Origin: Symbiodinium natans
Lineage: Eukaryota; Sar; Dinophyceae; Suessiales; Symbiodiniaceae
Assembly: GCA_905221605.1 (NCBI GenBank)
Contig: CAJNDS010002517.1
Location: 268,501 to 290,000 of the forward strand
Direction of reading: 5' to 3'
DNA length: 21,500 nucleotides
Shown: positions 1 to 7,564 of the stretch, piece after piece
Layout of the letters: each line of letters opens with the position of its first letter
Position numbering within the stretch: position 1 is the first letter of the stretch
The notes under the pieces: model-generated
What the model saw: the letters and a program-made list of their open reading frames with translations, nothing else
What the model was told of the DNA's origin: nothing
Databases searched by the model: none
Translations under genes and position numbers: made by a program

Positions 1-140
1 GGTTTAGGGTTTAGGGTTTAGGGTTTTGGGCTTCTAGGGCTGCTTTGGCTTCAGGATTTAGGGTTTAGGGTTTAGGGTTTTCAAGGTTCAGGGTTTAGGG
101 CTTAGGGCTTAGAGCTTGAAGGGTTCAGGGTTGAACAACT
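1..140 (+). repeat. TTTAGGG tracts, degenerating
   Basis: G-rich strand is on +. About three clean units at the left edge and again at about 57-80, followed by drifted forms (TTCAGGG, CTTAGGG). Confidence 0.9.
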
Positions 141-261
141 GGATTTAAGGGTTTAAGGGTTGGAAGGGCCCTAAACCGTGCACCCGAATTTTACCTGCAA
201 TTCCTTATGCGGGGGCGTCCGAATGCCAAAGCCGCCAAAGCCCTAAGCGTAGGAATGCCCT

Positions 262-297
262 ACCCTAAGCCTAAACCCTAAACCCTAAACCCTGAAC
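262..297 (-). repeat. CCCTAAA tract
   Basis: Short C-rich-oriented telomere-like tract, opposite in orientation to the tract at the left edge. Confidence 0.9.
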
Positions 298-642
298 CTG
301 CCTTCTGCTAGAGCGCTCTTTCCTCGAAAGGGTGGTTTTCTGTGTTCCTTCGCCTTGTAATCGCTTCTGCAGATTTTGGGGTCTTAAAGGCTTCAGGGCT
401 TAGGATGGTTCAAGGTCAAAGCCCTCAACTCTGGCTAGTGCTGTTACTACCACACATACTACCCAGAGAACACTTTCTGCTGTTGCGGCTAATTACCTTG
501 TGAAACCACTACGATTAACTTGCTAGTTGATAGTTCATGAATTAAGAATGAAGCACCTTCTAACCCCCTACACAGCCCTTCAAGAGATTGCTTTGGGGAT
601 CCCATTCCTGATGCCCCACTCATCAGCACTCAGTTTCTACGT
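298..642. other. Unique island, no gene recognised
   Basis: About 345 bases of ordinary-complexity sequence. One plus frame is open for 31 codons (431-526), which is not significant alone. No RNA gene, repeat or recognised peptide. Confidence 0.6.
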
Positions 643-715
643 AAACCCTAAACCCTAAACCCTAAACCCTAAACCCTAAACCCTAAACCCTAAACCCTAA
701 ACCCTAAACCCTAAA
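643..715 (-). repeat. (CCCTAAA)~10
   Basis: Near-perfect C-rich-oriented telomere-like array. Confidence 0.95.
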
Positions 716-810
716 TGCTGCGATTTCTGTGGCGACGATGACAACGCAGGAACACGAAGGAGCAGCTGAGTCGAGGAGTCGACGACAAGCGAGGCAAGTC
801 TGAGTCAAGA

Positions 811-874
811 GGTTTTGGGTTTTGGGTTTTGGGTTTGGGGTTTAGGGTTTAGGGTTTAGGGTTTAGGGTTGAGG
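811..874 (+). repeat. TTTTGGG to TTTAGGG tract
   Basis: Starts as GGGTTTT units and turns into TTTAGGG, so two unit types lie in one continuous G-rich tract. The unique island on its left (716-810) has no recognised gene. Confidence 0.9.
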
Positions 875-1234
875 GTGAGAGTTGAAACAAGGTAGGGTTT
901 TTGGTGATTGGGTTTATCGGGCCCCAGCCCCAAAACCCAAGAACCAGCAAGACCGATGTACTTCTCCAACAGTTGAACTTGATCTTGCCTACTAAACAAG
1001 GAAAACCCTCGAAACGCTGAATTGTCAATCGTTGGATAGGACTCCACCTGTCCAGTCATGGGAGGTTCGCTGCTGGCTTCGGGTTTCTGCAAAGGTCATA
1101 AAGTGAAGAGCGAGTAGGGTGCACGATATACGGCGATACTTACCTGAGACTTTCTTTGCATCAGTTGTATAGATCACGCTGATGGAAGACAGCAGGTAAT
1201 TGCTAGGATCTTGTAGGGAAATGGAGTTAGACAT
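856..1234 (-). CDS. Candidate minus-strand gene start, two exons (hypothetical)
   Basis: Not recognised as a family. On the minus strand an ATG at 1234 opens 30 codons beginning MSNSISLQDPSNYLL and reaches a textbook donor (CAG|GTAAGT, boundary 1144/1143). A canonical acceptor (CTTTGCAG) ends at 1087, giving a 57-base intron. Using that acceptor, the next frame stops at 1025. If the acceptor is 10 bases further on (GAAG, next base 1076), the frame joins a more protein-like stretch containing MTGQVESYPTIDNSAFRGF, then FSLFSRQDQVQLLEKYIG, open until it runs into telomere-like repeats near 870. Start, intron and coding character fit together, but the downstream exon end cannot be placed. An internal exon of a larger gene is possible. 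Confidence 0.45.
1087..1143 (-). other. Putative 57-base GT-AG intron
   Basis: Begins GTAAGTAT and ends TTTGCAG on the minus strand. Its length is a multiple of three, so read-through would keep the frame. It has canonical ends and no telomere-like repeat, unlike the L3 introns in this window. Confidence 0.5.
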
Positions 1235-1278
1235 GTTTAGGGTATAGAGCTTATAGGGTTGAGGACCCTACACCCAGA

Positions 1279-1323
1279 ACCCTAAGCCCTAAACCCTAAA
1301 CCCTAAGCCCTAAACCCTAAACT
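1279..1323 (-). repeat. CCCTAAA tract
   Basis: About six units, some CCCTAAG. It is followed to about 1500 by degenerate CCCTGAA/CCCCAAA material around a unique island at 1326-1405. Confidence 0.9.
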
Positions 1324-1504
1324 CAAAACTGCGCACCCACTCTTGGAGTGAGATTCCGGGGCAGCCTGCCGCGCATGCTGTGTACTATAGGAGCTTCCTT
1401 CTGCACCCTCAACCCTGAACCCTAAACCCCAAACAGACCCTGAACCCTACGCCCTGAAATAAACCCCAGAGCGGAAGCCCTTAAACAAAAAATAGAAACA
1501 ACCT

Positions 1505-1616
1505 CAACCCCTCAACCCCTCAACCCCTCAACCCCTCAACCCCTCAACCCCTCAACCCCTCAACCCCTCAACCCCTCAACCCCTCAACCCCTCAACCCCT
1601 CAACCCCTCAACCCCT
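1505..1616 (-). repeat. (CAACCCCT)14, perfect 8-base array
   Basis: Fourteen identical tandem copies, 112 bases, no mismatch. The G-strand unit is AGGGGTTG. It directly precedes a CCCTAAA array in the same strand sense. Confidence 0.97.
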
Positions 1617-1636
1617 CCGCCTCCACCCCTAAACTC

Positions 1637-1751
1637 TAAACCCTAAACCCTAAACCCTAAACCCTAAACCCTAAACCCTAAACCCTAAACCCTAAACCCT
1701 AAACCCTAAACCCTAAACCCTAAACCCTAAACCCTAAACCCTAAACCCTAA
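1637..1751 (-). repeat. (CCCTAAA)~16
   Basis: Near-perfect array, among the longest on this strand sense in the first 9 kb. The island to its right (1752-1857) is open in one plus frame, with no recognised product. Confidence 0.95.
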
Positions 1752-1857
1752 GCTAACCTCAACATCAACCCTGAACCCAAGTCATACTCGAAGGTATGCT
1801 CGAAGGCGCCGGATATGCGTCAAGTCCATCCAAGGAGCACAGTTGCAAATGCCAACG

Positions 1858-1914
1858 GTTTAGGGTTTAGGGTTTAGGGTTTAGGGTTTAGGGTTTAGGG
1901 TTTAGGGTTTAGGG
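1858..1914 (+). repeat. (TTTAGGG)8
   Basis: Perfect array, inverted relative to the one ending at 1751, with a spacer of about 106 bases. Confidence 0.95.
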
Positions 1915-2112
1915 TGCCCATCAATGAAGCCTATAAACCCCTGACTGACACCTACTACCATCACACAAATCCTCAACGCCCTAGAGCTAGAACCACATGA
2001 ACCTTATGATTTAGGGCTTGGAGCTTTCCTAGGGCCCTAAACCCTAAACCCTAAATCCTAAGCATTCTGACCTTTCTGGCTGTGGCAAAGGCCAGCCTAT
2101 GTAAGAGGCCAT
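1915..2112. other. Unique islands around a short CCCTAAA tract
   Basis: Two islands (1915-2034, 2060-2112) on either side of a three-unit C-rich tract. Short plus frames are open in both, but no splice signal or recognised product supports a gene. Confidence 0.4.
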
Positions 2113-2225
2113 ACCCTAAACCCTAAACCCCAAACCCTAAACCCTAAACCCTAAACCCCAAACCCTAAACCCCAAACCCCAAACCCTAAACCCTAAACCC
2201 CAAACCCTAAACCCTAAACCCTAAA
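2113..2225 (-). repeat. CCCTAAA / CCCCAAA mixed array
   Basis: About 16 units mixing CCCTAAA and CCCCAAA. Confidence 0.95.
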
Positions 2226-2298
2226 GTGAAACTTCTGGCTGTATGTTGAGCACCAGGCTGACACGCCCAGCCCGGGAACCCTAAGCTGATGCATGTCC

Positions 2299-2420
2299 GG
2301 GTTCAGGGTTCAGGGTTCAGGGTTCAGGGTTTAGGGTTTAGGGTTTAGGGTTTAGGGTTTAGGGTTTAGGGTTTAGGGTTTACGGTTTAGTTTAGGGGAG
2401 TCAGGGTTTAGGGTTTAGGG
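2299..2420 (+). repeat. TTCAGGG to TTTAGGG array
   Basis: Four TTCAGGG units, then about nine TTTAGGG units, then an interrupted tail. The variant is clustered at one end, as expected of local unit amplification. Confidence 0.95.
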
Positions 2421-2605
2421 ATATCTCCCCTTCCTGTTGTGGATGCTGCGCCAGCTGAAGCACTTTGCTTGTGCCTACGTCCTAGCTGCCAATGTACCGT
2501 GAACCCGCTAAACCCATACAAGCCGACACTCTAGAACCCAATGTTTCCTCTGGCCCTAACCCTAAACCCTAAACGCTAAACCCTCAACCCCAAACCCTAA
2601 ACCAA
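2421..2605. other. Unique island plus degenerate C-rich tract
   Basis: The island at 2421-2550 is open in more than one plus frame, one of them hydrophobic (LPFLLWMLRQLKHFACAYVL, ending at TGA). No clear splice boundary. Degenerate CCCTAAA units follow at 2552-2605. Confidence 0.35.
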
Positions 2606-2632
2606 CCCCCCTCCCCCCCCCCACCACCCCAG

Positions 2633-2707
2633 GCGTCTGAAACGAAGCCCAACATGTTTGACGAAGGAGTCCCAAAAAGACTGCAACGATGTGATGAGGC
2701 AGGGGAA
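2633..2707 (+). CDS. Candidate internal exon, 25 codons
   Basis: Not recognised. A C-rich pyrimidine tract (2606-2630) runs into AG at 2631-2632. The island then opens in phase 0 as ASETKPNMFDEGVPK... and ends GAA|GTGGTG, donor GT at 2708. It is 75 bases and phase 0 at both ends. The acceptor is followed by GC, as at both L3 acceptors. A chance open frame remains possible at this length, and no partner exon could be joined with confidence. Confidence 0.4.
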
Positions 2708-2728
2708 GTGGTGTGGTGGTGTGGTGGT

Positions 2729-2860
2729 GTTTAGGGTTTAGGGTTTATGGTTTAGGGTTTAGGGTTCAGGGTTCAGGGTTCGGGGTTCAGGGTCCAGGGT
2801 TCAGGGTTTAGGGTTTAGGGTTTAGGGTTTGGGCTTTAGGGTTCAGGGTTCAGGGTTTAG
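2729..2860 (+). repeat. TTTAGGG / TTCAGGG array
   Basis: Mixed G-rich array with TTCAGGG, TTCGGGG and TCCAGGG variants in the middle. The unique island at about 2861-2997 that follows is open in one plus frame (PYVLLNGSEVWALGF) but has no firm exon boundary. Confidence 0.9.
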
Positions 2861-3078
2861 TGGGAAGTTACGGTGCCTGAACTTCGTCCCTTGCAGTCCC
2901 TTACGTTCTTCTAAACGGTTCTGAAGTGTGGGCCCTTGGGTTTTGCAGGGTATACAAGCGGTATAGCAGGGTGCCCCAATTGAGGACCCTCCTAACTAAC
3001 CCTAAACCCTGAACCCTAAACCTTAAGGGCTTATGTTAAGGGACTATGCAAGTACTGAAAGCACTAACAAAGCCCTAA

Positions 3079-3114
3079 ACCCTATAACCCCATAACCCTA
3101 TAACCCTGTAACCC
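3079..3114 (-). repeat. 8-base ACCCTATA variant array
   Basis: Four tandem 8-base units (ACCCTATA, ACCCCATA, ACCCTATA, ACCCTGTA) then ACCC: a telomere-like unit with a TA insertion. Confidence 0.85.
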
Positions 3115-3194
3115 GGGTTGAGGTTTAGGGTGGCCCTAAGCCCCAAACACTAAACCTCCCCTAAAGAAAGCAGAGGCTGACCCCGATCTTGCTG

Positions 3195-3217
3195 CCCCCC
3201 CCCCCCCCCCCCCCCCC
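3195..3217. repeat. Poly-C run, 23 bases
   Basis: Homopolymer directly followed by CCCTAAA units. Its true length may differ, since long C runs are error-prone. Confidence 0.9.
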
Positions 3218-3242
3218 TAAACCCTAAATCCTAAACCCTAAA

Positions 3243-3620
3243 CTGCCCTAAACACTCAACCCTAAACCTTTCAACCCATTTCTCAACCCGCCTACTAAAT
3301 CGACCCTCCCAAGTCCCACACCGAGATCCTCAATACAATCCAAAACACCAAGCACCTCCCAACACAACACCAGACCTGAAGCACCGCCCTGACCCCAGAC
3401 CTCACACGCAATACTCCCGCTCCCTACGCTTTCACCCCATTTCTCAACCAGTCTACAGTACTGATTGAAACCTCCAAACCCACAAAACACAAAGCACACC
3501 CAACAATCTACACAATACTCCATATCACAACCCTGAAACAAAGCAACTCACCGCAAACAACACAATGATCCAACACACGCTCCAAAACACAAAGCGCCTA
3601 AACATATAGAGTTTAGATAG
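3243..3620. other. C/A-rich degenerate stretch with a 161-base offset repeat
   Basis: Strongly C and A biased. The 26-base segment at 3270-3295 recurs, diverged, at 3431-3456, and the A/C-rich sequence after each copy is similar, suggesting an old tandem duplication. Open frames here reflect composition; no gene supported. Confidence 0.6.
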
Positions 3621-3715
3621 GGTTTGTATAGGGTTTGTTATAGGGTTTATACAGGGTCTATATCGGCTTTATATAGGTTTAAATACGGTTTATATATGGA
3701 CACAATCCCTAAACC
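3600..3715 (+). repeat. TATAGGGTTT-type variant tract
   Basis: G-rich orientation with TATA inserted between GGGTTT blocks, irregular spacing and heavy drift. Confidence 0.75.
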
Positions 3716-3811
3716 CTAAGTTTCTAAAATCGAAGCCCGCTACAGCCCCTGAGCCCTGGAGGCCCCTCCCATTCCGCATATTTCCACCCCACCGAAAACC
3801 CCGTTTCAACA

Positions 3812-3875
3812 TACATATATATGTATATATAGAGGTATATTATATATGTATATATATATACACCTATATATACCC
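3812..3875. repeat. AT-rich (TATA) microsatellite
   Basis: Alternating TA/TATG run inside an island with no recognised gene (3721-3930). Confidence 0.85.
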
Positions 3876-3930
3876 TATCTGCAGACCCTATATAAACCCT
3901 ATTGAATCCTCGAGAAACCCTGAACCCTAA

Positions 3931-3946
3931 CCCCCCCCCCCCCCCC
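3931..3946. repeat. Poly-C run, 16 bases
   Basis: Homopolymer inside CCCTGAA material. Confidence 0.9.
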
Positions 3947-3960
3947 AGACCCTGAACCCT

Positions 3961-4245
3961 GAACTCAAGCAAGGACCTGGTGGAAACTCTACATAAACCC
4001 TGTATAAACCCTACATAAACCCCTATTTCAACCCTATCAACCAACGAAGGACCTGGTGGAAACTCTATATAAACCCTACATAAACCCTACATAAACCCTA
4101 CATAAACCCGATATAAACCCCTATTTCAACCCTATAAACCCTACAAAAACCCTGCAAAAACCCTACATAAACCCCTACTTCAACCCGAAAAGCCCTATAT
4201 AAACCCCTTTTCAACCCCTCCTTCAGCCCTACAAACCAACCCTGA
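3961..4245 (-). repeat. 11-base CCCTACATAAA array with two exon-like fragments
   Basis: Units are CCCTACATAAA, CCCTATATAAA and CCCTATTTCAA, i.e. CCCTAAA with ATA-type insertions. Two islands inside it, 3961-3983 and 4041-4059, share the AAGGACCTGGTGG core with the start of the candidate exon at 4253, and both continue into AAACTCTA(C/T)ATAAACCC. Confidence 0.85.
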
Positions 4246-4252
4246 ACTCAAG

Positions 4253-4313
4253 GAAGGACCTGGTGGCTTGGCTTGCCGACCACGGCATCTCTGGGCCACC
4301 GCCCTCCCCGGAG
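4253..4313 (+). CDS. Candidate exon, about 20 codons
   Basis: Not recognised. After CTCAAG the frame reads KDLVAWLADHGISGPPPSPE and reaches GAG|GTCC (GT at 4314-4315). The peptide looks like the end of a helix followed by a Pro-rich linker. The first part is also present twice upstream as truncated copies (3961-3983, 4041-4059), so this locus has been partly duplicated. Boundaries are tentative. Confidence 0.4.
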
Positions 4314-4318
4314 GTCCA

Positions 4319-4380
4319 AGGGGGGGGTTGGGGGGGGTGGGGGGTTTAGGGTTTCGGGTTTAGGGTTTAGGGTTTAGGGT
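4319..4380 (+). repeat. G-runs and TTTAGGG tract
   Basis: Runs of 7-9 G separated by TT or T, merging into about five TTTAGGG units. Strong G-quadruplex potential. Confidence 0.9.
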
Positions 4381-4761
4381 CTTCGGGCTTTCGCCTATTT
4401 TTCTCCCCCAAAACTAAAAAATCAGTGAGTAAAGAAAGCAAAGACAAGGTGTAGAGTTGAGGTTTAGGAAAATGTCACCGTCCGACCAAACCGGCCAGAG
4501 AACCACTCAAAACCCTAAACCCTAAGCACTGAACCCTGTAAACCCCGAAGCCCTGAGCCTAAAAAAACCAAAAAAACGAAGCCCCCCAAAAGTGCCGGGA
4601 GGGGTTCGTGTGTACAACGCTCTGTCTTTTTGGGGTCCACCTTGGTGTTTGACTACTTTTTGGGTGGGTGGGGGAAGGGGGGGGGGGGGTCCCCTTATTG
4701 AGGGGGATGTCGGTGTAGGCCTTTGGGATTCAGGGTTGATGCTTAGGATTTGGGTTTTGTT
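4381..4761. other. Unique island with G13 run, no firm gene
   Basis: Holds a short C-rich tract (about 4508-4525), an island at 4470-4505 open after TTTAG, and a minus-strand frame at about 4575-4660 (VKHQGGPQKDRALYTRTPPG) preceded on that strand by a C-rich tract (the G13 run at 4677-4689 on +). Neither has two convincing boundaries. Confidence 0.35.
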
Positions 4762-4872
4762 CAGGGTTTAGGGTTTAGGGTGTAGGGTGTAGGGTTTAGG
4801 TCTAGGGTTTAGGGTTTAGGGTGTAGGGTTTAGGGTTTAGGGTCTAGGGTTTAGGGTTTAGGGTTTAGAGTT
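4762..4872 (+). repeat. TTTAGGG / TGTAGGG array
   Basis: About fifteen units, with TGTAGGG and TCTAGGG variants interspersed. Confidence 0.95.
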
Positions 4873-4973
4873 GAGTTTTTGTTGGCTTGAGGGGTCTGAG
4901 TTCAGGGCTCTGGGTGCTCGACGATTCGGCTTCAAGGTTTAAGGTACTTGGGGGGTTCCACGGCACTTATTAG

Positions 4974-5033
4974 TAGGGTAACTATGGTTATAACGTATTC
5001 AGGTTGCTTATGACCCTGAACCTTCAAGTAGTC
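4974..5033. repeat. Dispersed motif pair (copy P)
   Basis: TAGGGTAACTATG at 4974-4986 is identical to 8024-8036. CCCTGAACCTTCAAGTAGTC at 5014-5033 matches 11364-11383 with one difference. The surrounding region 4873-5220 has no supported gene. Confidence 0.6.
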
Positions 5034-5220
5034 TCGGGTTTAGGGTTCATAGCTTTGGGGGTTCATGGGTTGGAGGGTTCAGGTCGGTTAGGGGTGATTG
5101 TTGTTCAAGGTTTAAGTTTGTTCTGTATACCTCCAAGCCCTCTAGTTTTCCTAAACCTTCGGGCGGCTGTTGAGGGATTCGGGTTTAGGGTTCAAGGTTT
5201 TAGATCAAGGGCTTTAACGT

Positions 5221-5309
5221 GAACACCAAACAGGGAACGCCAACAATGGGGTAGGAATATACTACCCTGCATACTCGTACTATATTCTTGGGTTCCCTGT
5301 TTGGGGTTC
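5221..5309. repeat. 89-base foldback element
   Basis: The outer 18-base arms (5221-5238 and 5292-5309) are inverted repeats with one mismatch; 13 bases are perfect. An inner pair, GAATATA at 5255-5261 and TATATTC at 5281-5287, extends the hairpin. No coding content. It resembles a small non-autonomous inverted-repeat element or a structured RNA locus. Confidence 0.75.
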
Positions 5310-5388
5310 CCATGAGGATCCTTTTATTTAGGGCTTAGGGCTTCGGGATTCGGATTTGGGACCGAACGTCCCCCAGACCTGTAATTCC

Positions 5389-5428
5389 AAACCCTAAACC
5401 CTAAACCCTAAACCCCAAACCCTGAACC
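5389..5428 (-). repeat. CCCTAAA tract
   Basis: About five units with one CCCCAAA, directly upstream of a candidate exon. Confidence 0.9.
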
Positions 5429-5448
5429 CAAAAAGCGCTCTTTTACAG

Positions 5449-5498
5449 GCGGAGCAACGGGCTATGTGGCAATGGATCCGCGATTTCCACAAGGACGG
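5449..5498 (+). CDS. Candidate exon, 50 bases
   Basis: Not recognised. The acceptor CTCTTTTACAG ends at 5448, the next bases are GCG, and the frame reads AEQRAMWQWIRDFHKDG to a donor GTGTAGGG at 5499. All this lies between two telomere-like tracts. An alternative frame (GATGYVAMDPRFPQ) is also open, so the reading frame is uncertain even if the exon is real. Confidence 0.38.
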
Positions 5499-5596
5499 GT
5501 GTAGGGTTTAGGGCTTGTGGGGTAAGGGCTTGGGGTTTCATACGCTCAAGTGGGGATTCAGGTTTTTTGTTTTTCCAAGTTTGTTTGGGACCGCAG

Positions 5597-5631
5597 GCGT
5601 TTGAAAAGTTCGAGGAGTTCAGGGCTGCAAG
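5597..5631 (+). CDS. Candidate exon, 35 bases
   Basis: The acceptor TTTGGGACCGCAG is followed by GC, and the donor AAG|GTAGAA is at 5632. One frame reads AFEKFEEFRAA. Phase does not fit the exon at 5449-5498 in its preferred frame when both use GT donors, so the two may not be adjacent exons or one frame is wrong. Confidence 0.33.
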
Positions 5632-5763
5632 GTAGAAACTCCAGCCCCCCTTTTGTCTTGAGCATCCCCCCGCACACCCGGCCCGCCCCGGGCCCCCTCC
5701 CCCCTACCCCAGGGTTTAGGGTTCGAGTACAGGGTTTAGGGGCGAGAGCAGCGACGACGACAG

Positions 5764-5832
5764 GAGTACAACGACGATTGGTATGCAAGGAACATGCCTC
5801 GTCTGCGGGACCAGCCACTTGGCTACACAAGG
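5764..5832 (+). CDS. Candidate exon, 23 codons
   Basis: The acceptor GACGACGACAG ends at 5763. The frame reads EYNDDWYARNMPRLRDQPLG and ends AGG|GTTTTG (GT at 5833), phase 0 at both ends, 69 bases. All three plus frames are open here (one contains CxxCG..H), so the frame is chosen on protein-like composition only. Confidence 0.33.
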
Positions 5833-6022
5833 GTTTTGCTTTGATTCTATTTTGAGGGTCTTGATGGTTTTGAGGGTGTATAGGGTTTATGAGGTTTTGG
5901 GGGGGTTGTAGGGTTCATAGGCTTAATTATAGGGTCTCTGGGGTTTATAGGGTTTCTTGGGTGTATAGGCATAGGGTTTATGGGGCTTATGCGGCTTATG
6001 GAACGCTAGGGTTTGGCTTCAG

Positions 6023-6277
6023 GTGGTGGAGGCTGCGGTTGAACGAACCCCACCAAGGCCTCGACTGCACCTGCTACATGCCCGCAGCCAGTACTTCTAT
6101 TCTCATTGCTCCGCTATGACGGCTAGTATTACTACCATCCTAATTGCTGCTATGATTAGTGTTCCCATTTTGCCAGTTGACTGCACAACTGCTTTTTGTA
6201 TTCTCATAGTGGCTGTCATCACCCTTTGTGTAAGCCGCTATGAAGTTGCCATGGCTATACGGGTGGTTCTATCCTAA
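6023..6277 (+). CDS. Open segment encoding two possible membrane helices
   Basis: Not recognised. The island opens after an AG at 6021-6022 and stays open for 84 codons to a TAA at 6275-6277, the longest non-repeat plus frame left of the retroelement. The first third is basic (ERTPPRPRLHLLHARSQ). The rest is hydrophobic, with two stretches, TTILIAAMISVPIL and AFCILIVAVITLCV, that could be transmembrane helices. The DNA in the middle is rich in ATT/ACT triplets, so part of the frame may be a degenerate triplet repeat. It could be a terminal exon or a chance frame. Confidence 0.3.
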   Translation: MVEAAVERTPPRPRLHLLHARSQYFYSHCSAMTASITTILIAAMISVPILPVDCTTAFCILIVAVITLCVSRYEVAMAIRVVLS

Positions 6278-6467
6278 GTTCTATCCCAGGCTTGGCTATG
6301 TGTGTGGCTTTTGAGTGTTTCACGTGCGTGGGGTTCCGGGTTCAGGGTTTAGGGCTTAAGGTGCAAAGAGCCTTATGTCCCAAAAGCCGAAGAGAGTTTC
6401 TAAACCCTAAACCCTAAACCCTGAGCTCTAAGAAAATGAACCCTGGCCCCTTTCTCGCCCGACTTAG

Positions 6468-6543
6468 GTTTCGGCCCATCTTCGTCCAGGACACAGCAAA
6501 GAAAGATTGGTTGTCTCAAACTTGCCGAAGCAAGGTGTGCCCC
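6468..6543 (+). CDS. Candidate exon (chain member 1)
   Basis: Not recognised. The acceptor CTCGCCCGACTTAG ends at 6467. After one base the frame reads FRPIFVQDTAKKDWLSQTCR then SKVCP, and it ends exactly at a canonical donor GTGAGT (6544). It ends in phase 0, as the next candidate at 6974 requires. The donor region is duplicated (see 6533-6584). Composition and both splice sites make this one of the better candidates. Confidence 0.48.
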
Positions 6544-6584
6544 GTGAGTAGGGATTCGAGGTGTGCCCCGTGAGTAGGGATTCG
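6533..6584 (+). repeat. Perfect 26-base tandem duplication carrying a donor site
   Basis: 6533-6558 and 6559-6584 are identical and each contains CCCC|GTGAGT, so the candidate exon has two equivalent 5' splice sites 26 bases apart. Use of the second would shift the frame. Confidence 0.95.
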
Positions 6585-6610
6585 CCTACGAGTTGCTTAA
6601 GAACCGGCCA

Positions 6611-6660
6611 CCCCCCCCCCCCCCCCCAACAAAAAAAACATATACATATATACATATATA
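6611..6660. repeat. C17, A8 and TATACA microsatellite
   Basis: C17 (6611-6627), then A-rich, then TATACATA repeats. Confidence 0.9.
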
Positions 6661-6940
6661 CATCCTTATAAGGTAGTATAGGGATTTTCATCTGTTGATT
6701 TTTTTTGGGGGGGGTCTTAAGTAAATAGTGGTTAGTAGGTTAAGGTTCTTGGAATTATGAGAATATGGCTTCTGGACTACCAAGGGTTCCAAGCGTCTGG
6801 TTTGACGTGCCTGTGCATGTTTGCCTTCATCCCCCAAATTAGTTCCTGGCAAGCTTGCTTTTGGGGTTGGTGCTTTTCAGGATAGTTTGCTTTAAAGTCC
6901 TAGCTAGTTTTCCCACTACACCCTAAACCACAAATTCTAA
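6661..6940. other. T/G-rich non-coding stretch (probable intron)
   Basis: Free of telomere-like repeats, with T8 and G8 runs. It lies between two candidate exons of one phase chain. A 42-codon ATG frame from about 6758 is not supported by anything else. Confidence 0.45.
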
Positions 6941-6973
6941 CCCCTAAACAACGTATCCCGCCTGCCCCCTCAG

Positions 6974-7051
6974 GATCCCAAAGGCAAGTTGTTGCTAGAT
7001 GCTAATATGCTTCTTGGCTTTAAATGCGCAGCCCACCCAAATAGCCTCAAC
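6974..7051 (+). CDS. Candidate exon (chain member 2), 26 codons
   Basis: Not recognised. The pyrimidine tract CGCCTGCCCCCTCAG ends at 6973. The frame reads DPKGKLLLDANMLLGFKCAA then HPNSLN, and ends at donor GTAGGG (7052), which merges directly into a TTTAGGG tract. Phase 0 at both ends, 78 bases. It joins in frame with 6468-6543 upstream and 7326-7420 downstream. Confidence 0.48.
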
Positions 7052-7057
7052 GTAGGG

Positions 7058-7100
7058 GGTTTAGGGTTAGGGTTTAGGGATTAGGGTTTAGGGTTTGGGG
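7058..7100 (+). repeat. TTTAGGG tract
   Basis: About five units, starting six bases after a candidate donor. Confidence 0.9.
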
Positions 7101-7136
7101 TCCCTCTCAACAAGGGACACAAATCAAGGGCCCATA

Positions 7137-7290
7137 CCCTAAACCCTGAACCCAAAGCCCTAAACCTCAAACCCTAAACCCTAAACCCTGTACCCTGAAC
7201 CCTGATCCCTAAACCCTAAACCCTAAACCCTAAACCCTAAACCCTAAACCCTAAACCCTAAACCCTAAACCCTAAACCCTAAGCCCCAAC
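7137..7290 (-). repeat. (CCCTAAA)n, about 20 units
   Basis: A degenerate first third then about eleven perfect units. Inverted relative to 7058-7100. Confidence 0.95.
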
Positions 7291-7325
7291 CCTGAAGCCC
7301 CAAATCCGCACCAAGTGACTGGCAG

Positions 7326-7420
7326 GAGATGAAGCGCATGCGTGGAGACCTCTCAACGCCCAACTCCCAGCCGACGCCCGCGAAAAGCGCTGCTGAGCGG
7401 CAGCTTCGAGTTCGGCACGG
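7326..7420 (+). CDS. Candidate exon (chain member 3)
   Basis: Not recognised. The acceptor ACTGGCAG ends at 7325. The frame reads EMKRMRGDLSTPNSQPTPAK then SAAERQLRVRH and ends CACGG|GTTTAG (GT at 7421), phase 2. A charged helix, a Ser/Pro/Thr linker and another basic stretch suggest a disordered or nucleic-acid-binding region. The same frame is also open upstream (SDWQ), so the acceptor is not certain. Confidence 0.45.
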
Positions 7421-7470
7421 GTTTAGGGTTCAGGGTTTAGGGTCGAGGGTCTAGGGTGCAGGGTTAGCTT
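7421..7470 (+). repeat. Degenerate TTTAGGG tract
   Basis: Drifted units (TTCAGGG, TCGAGGG, TCTAGGG) at the start of the presumed intron. Confidence 0.8.
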
Positions 7471-7564
7471 TTTCGGAACTCTGCGGCGCAGAGTAGCTGG
7501 GGAGACTAGGACTTTTCGGGTTCAGGGCTAGGGTTTTTGGGCTGAGCTTTTGCTGGATTCAAAG

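Noticed and set aside
5719-5734. tRNA B-box-like GGTTCGAGTAC, and a similar site near 15019
   Set aside because: No A box or cloverleaf pairing can be built around either.
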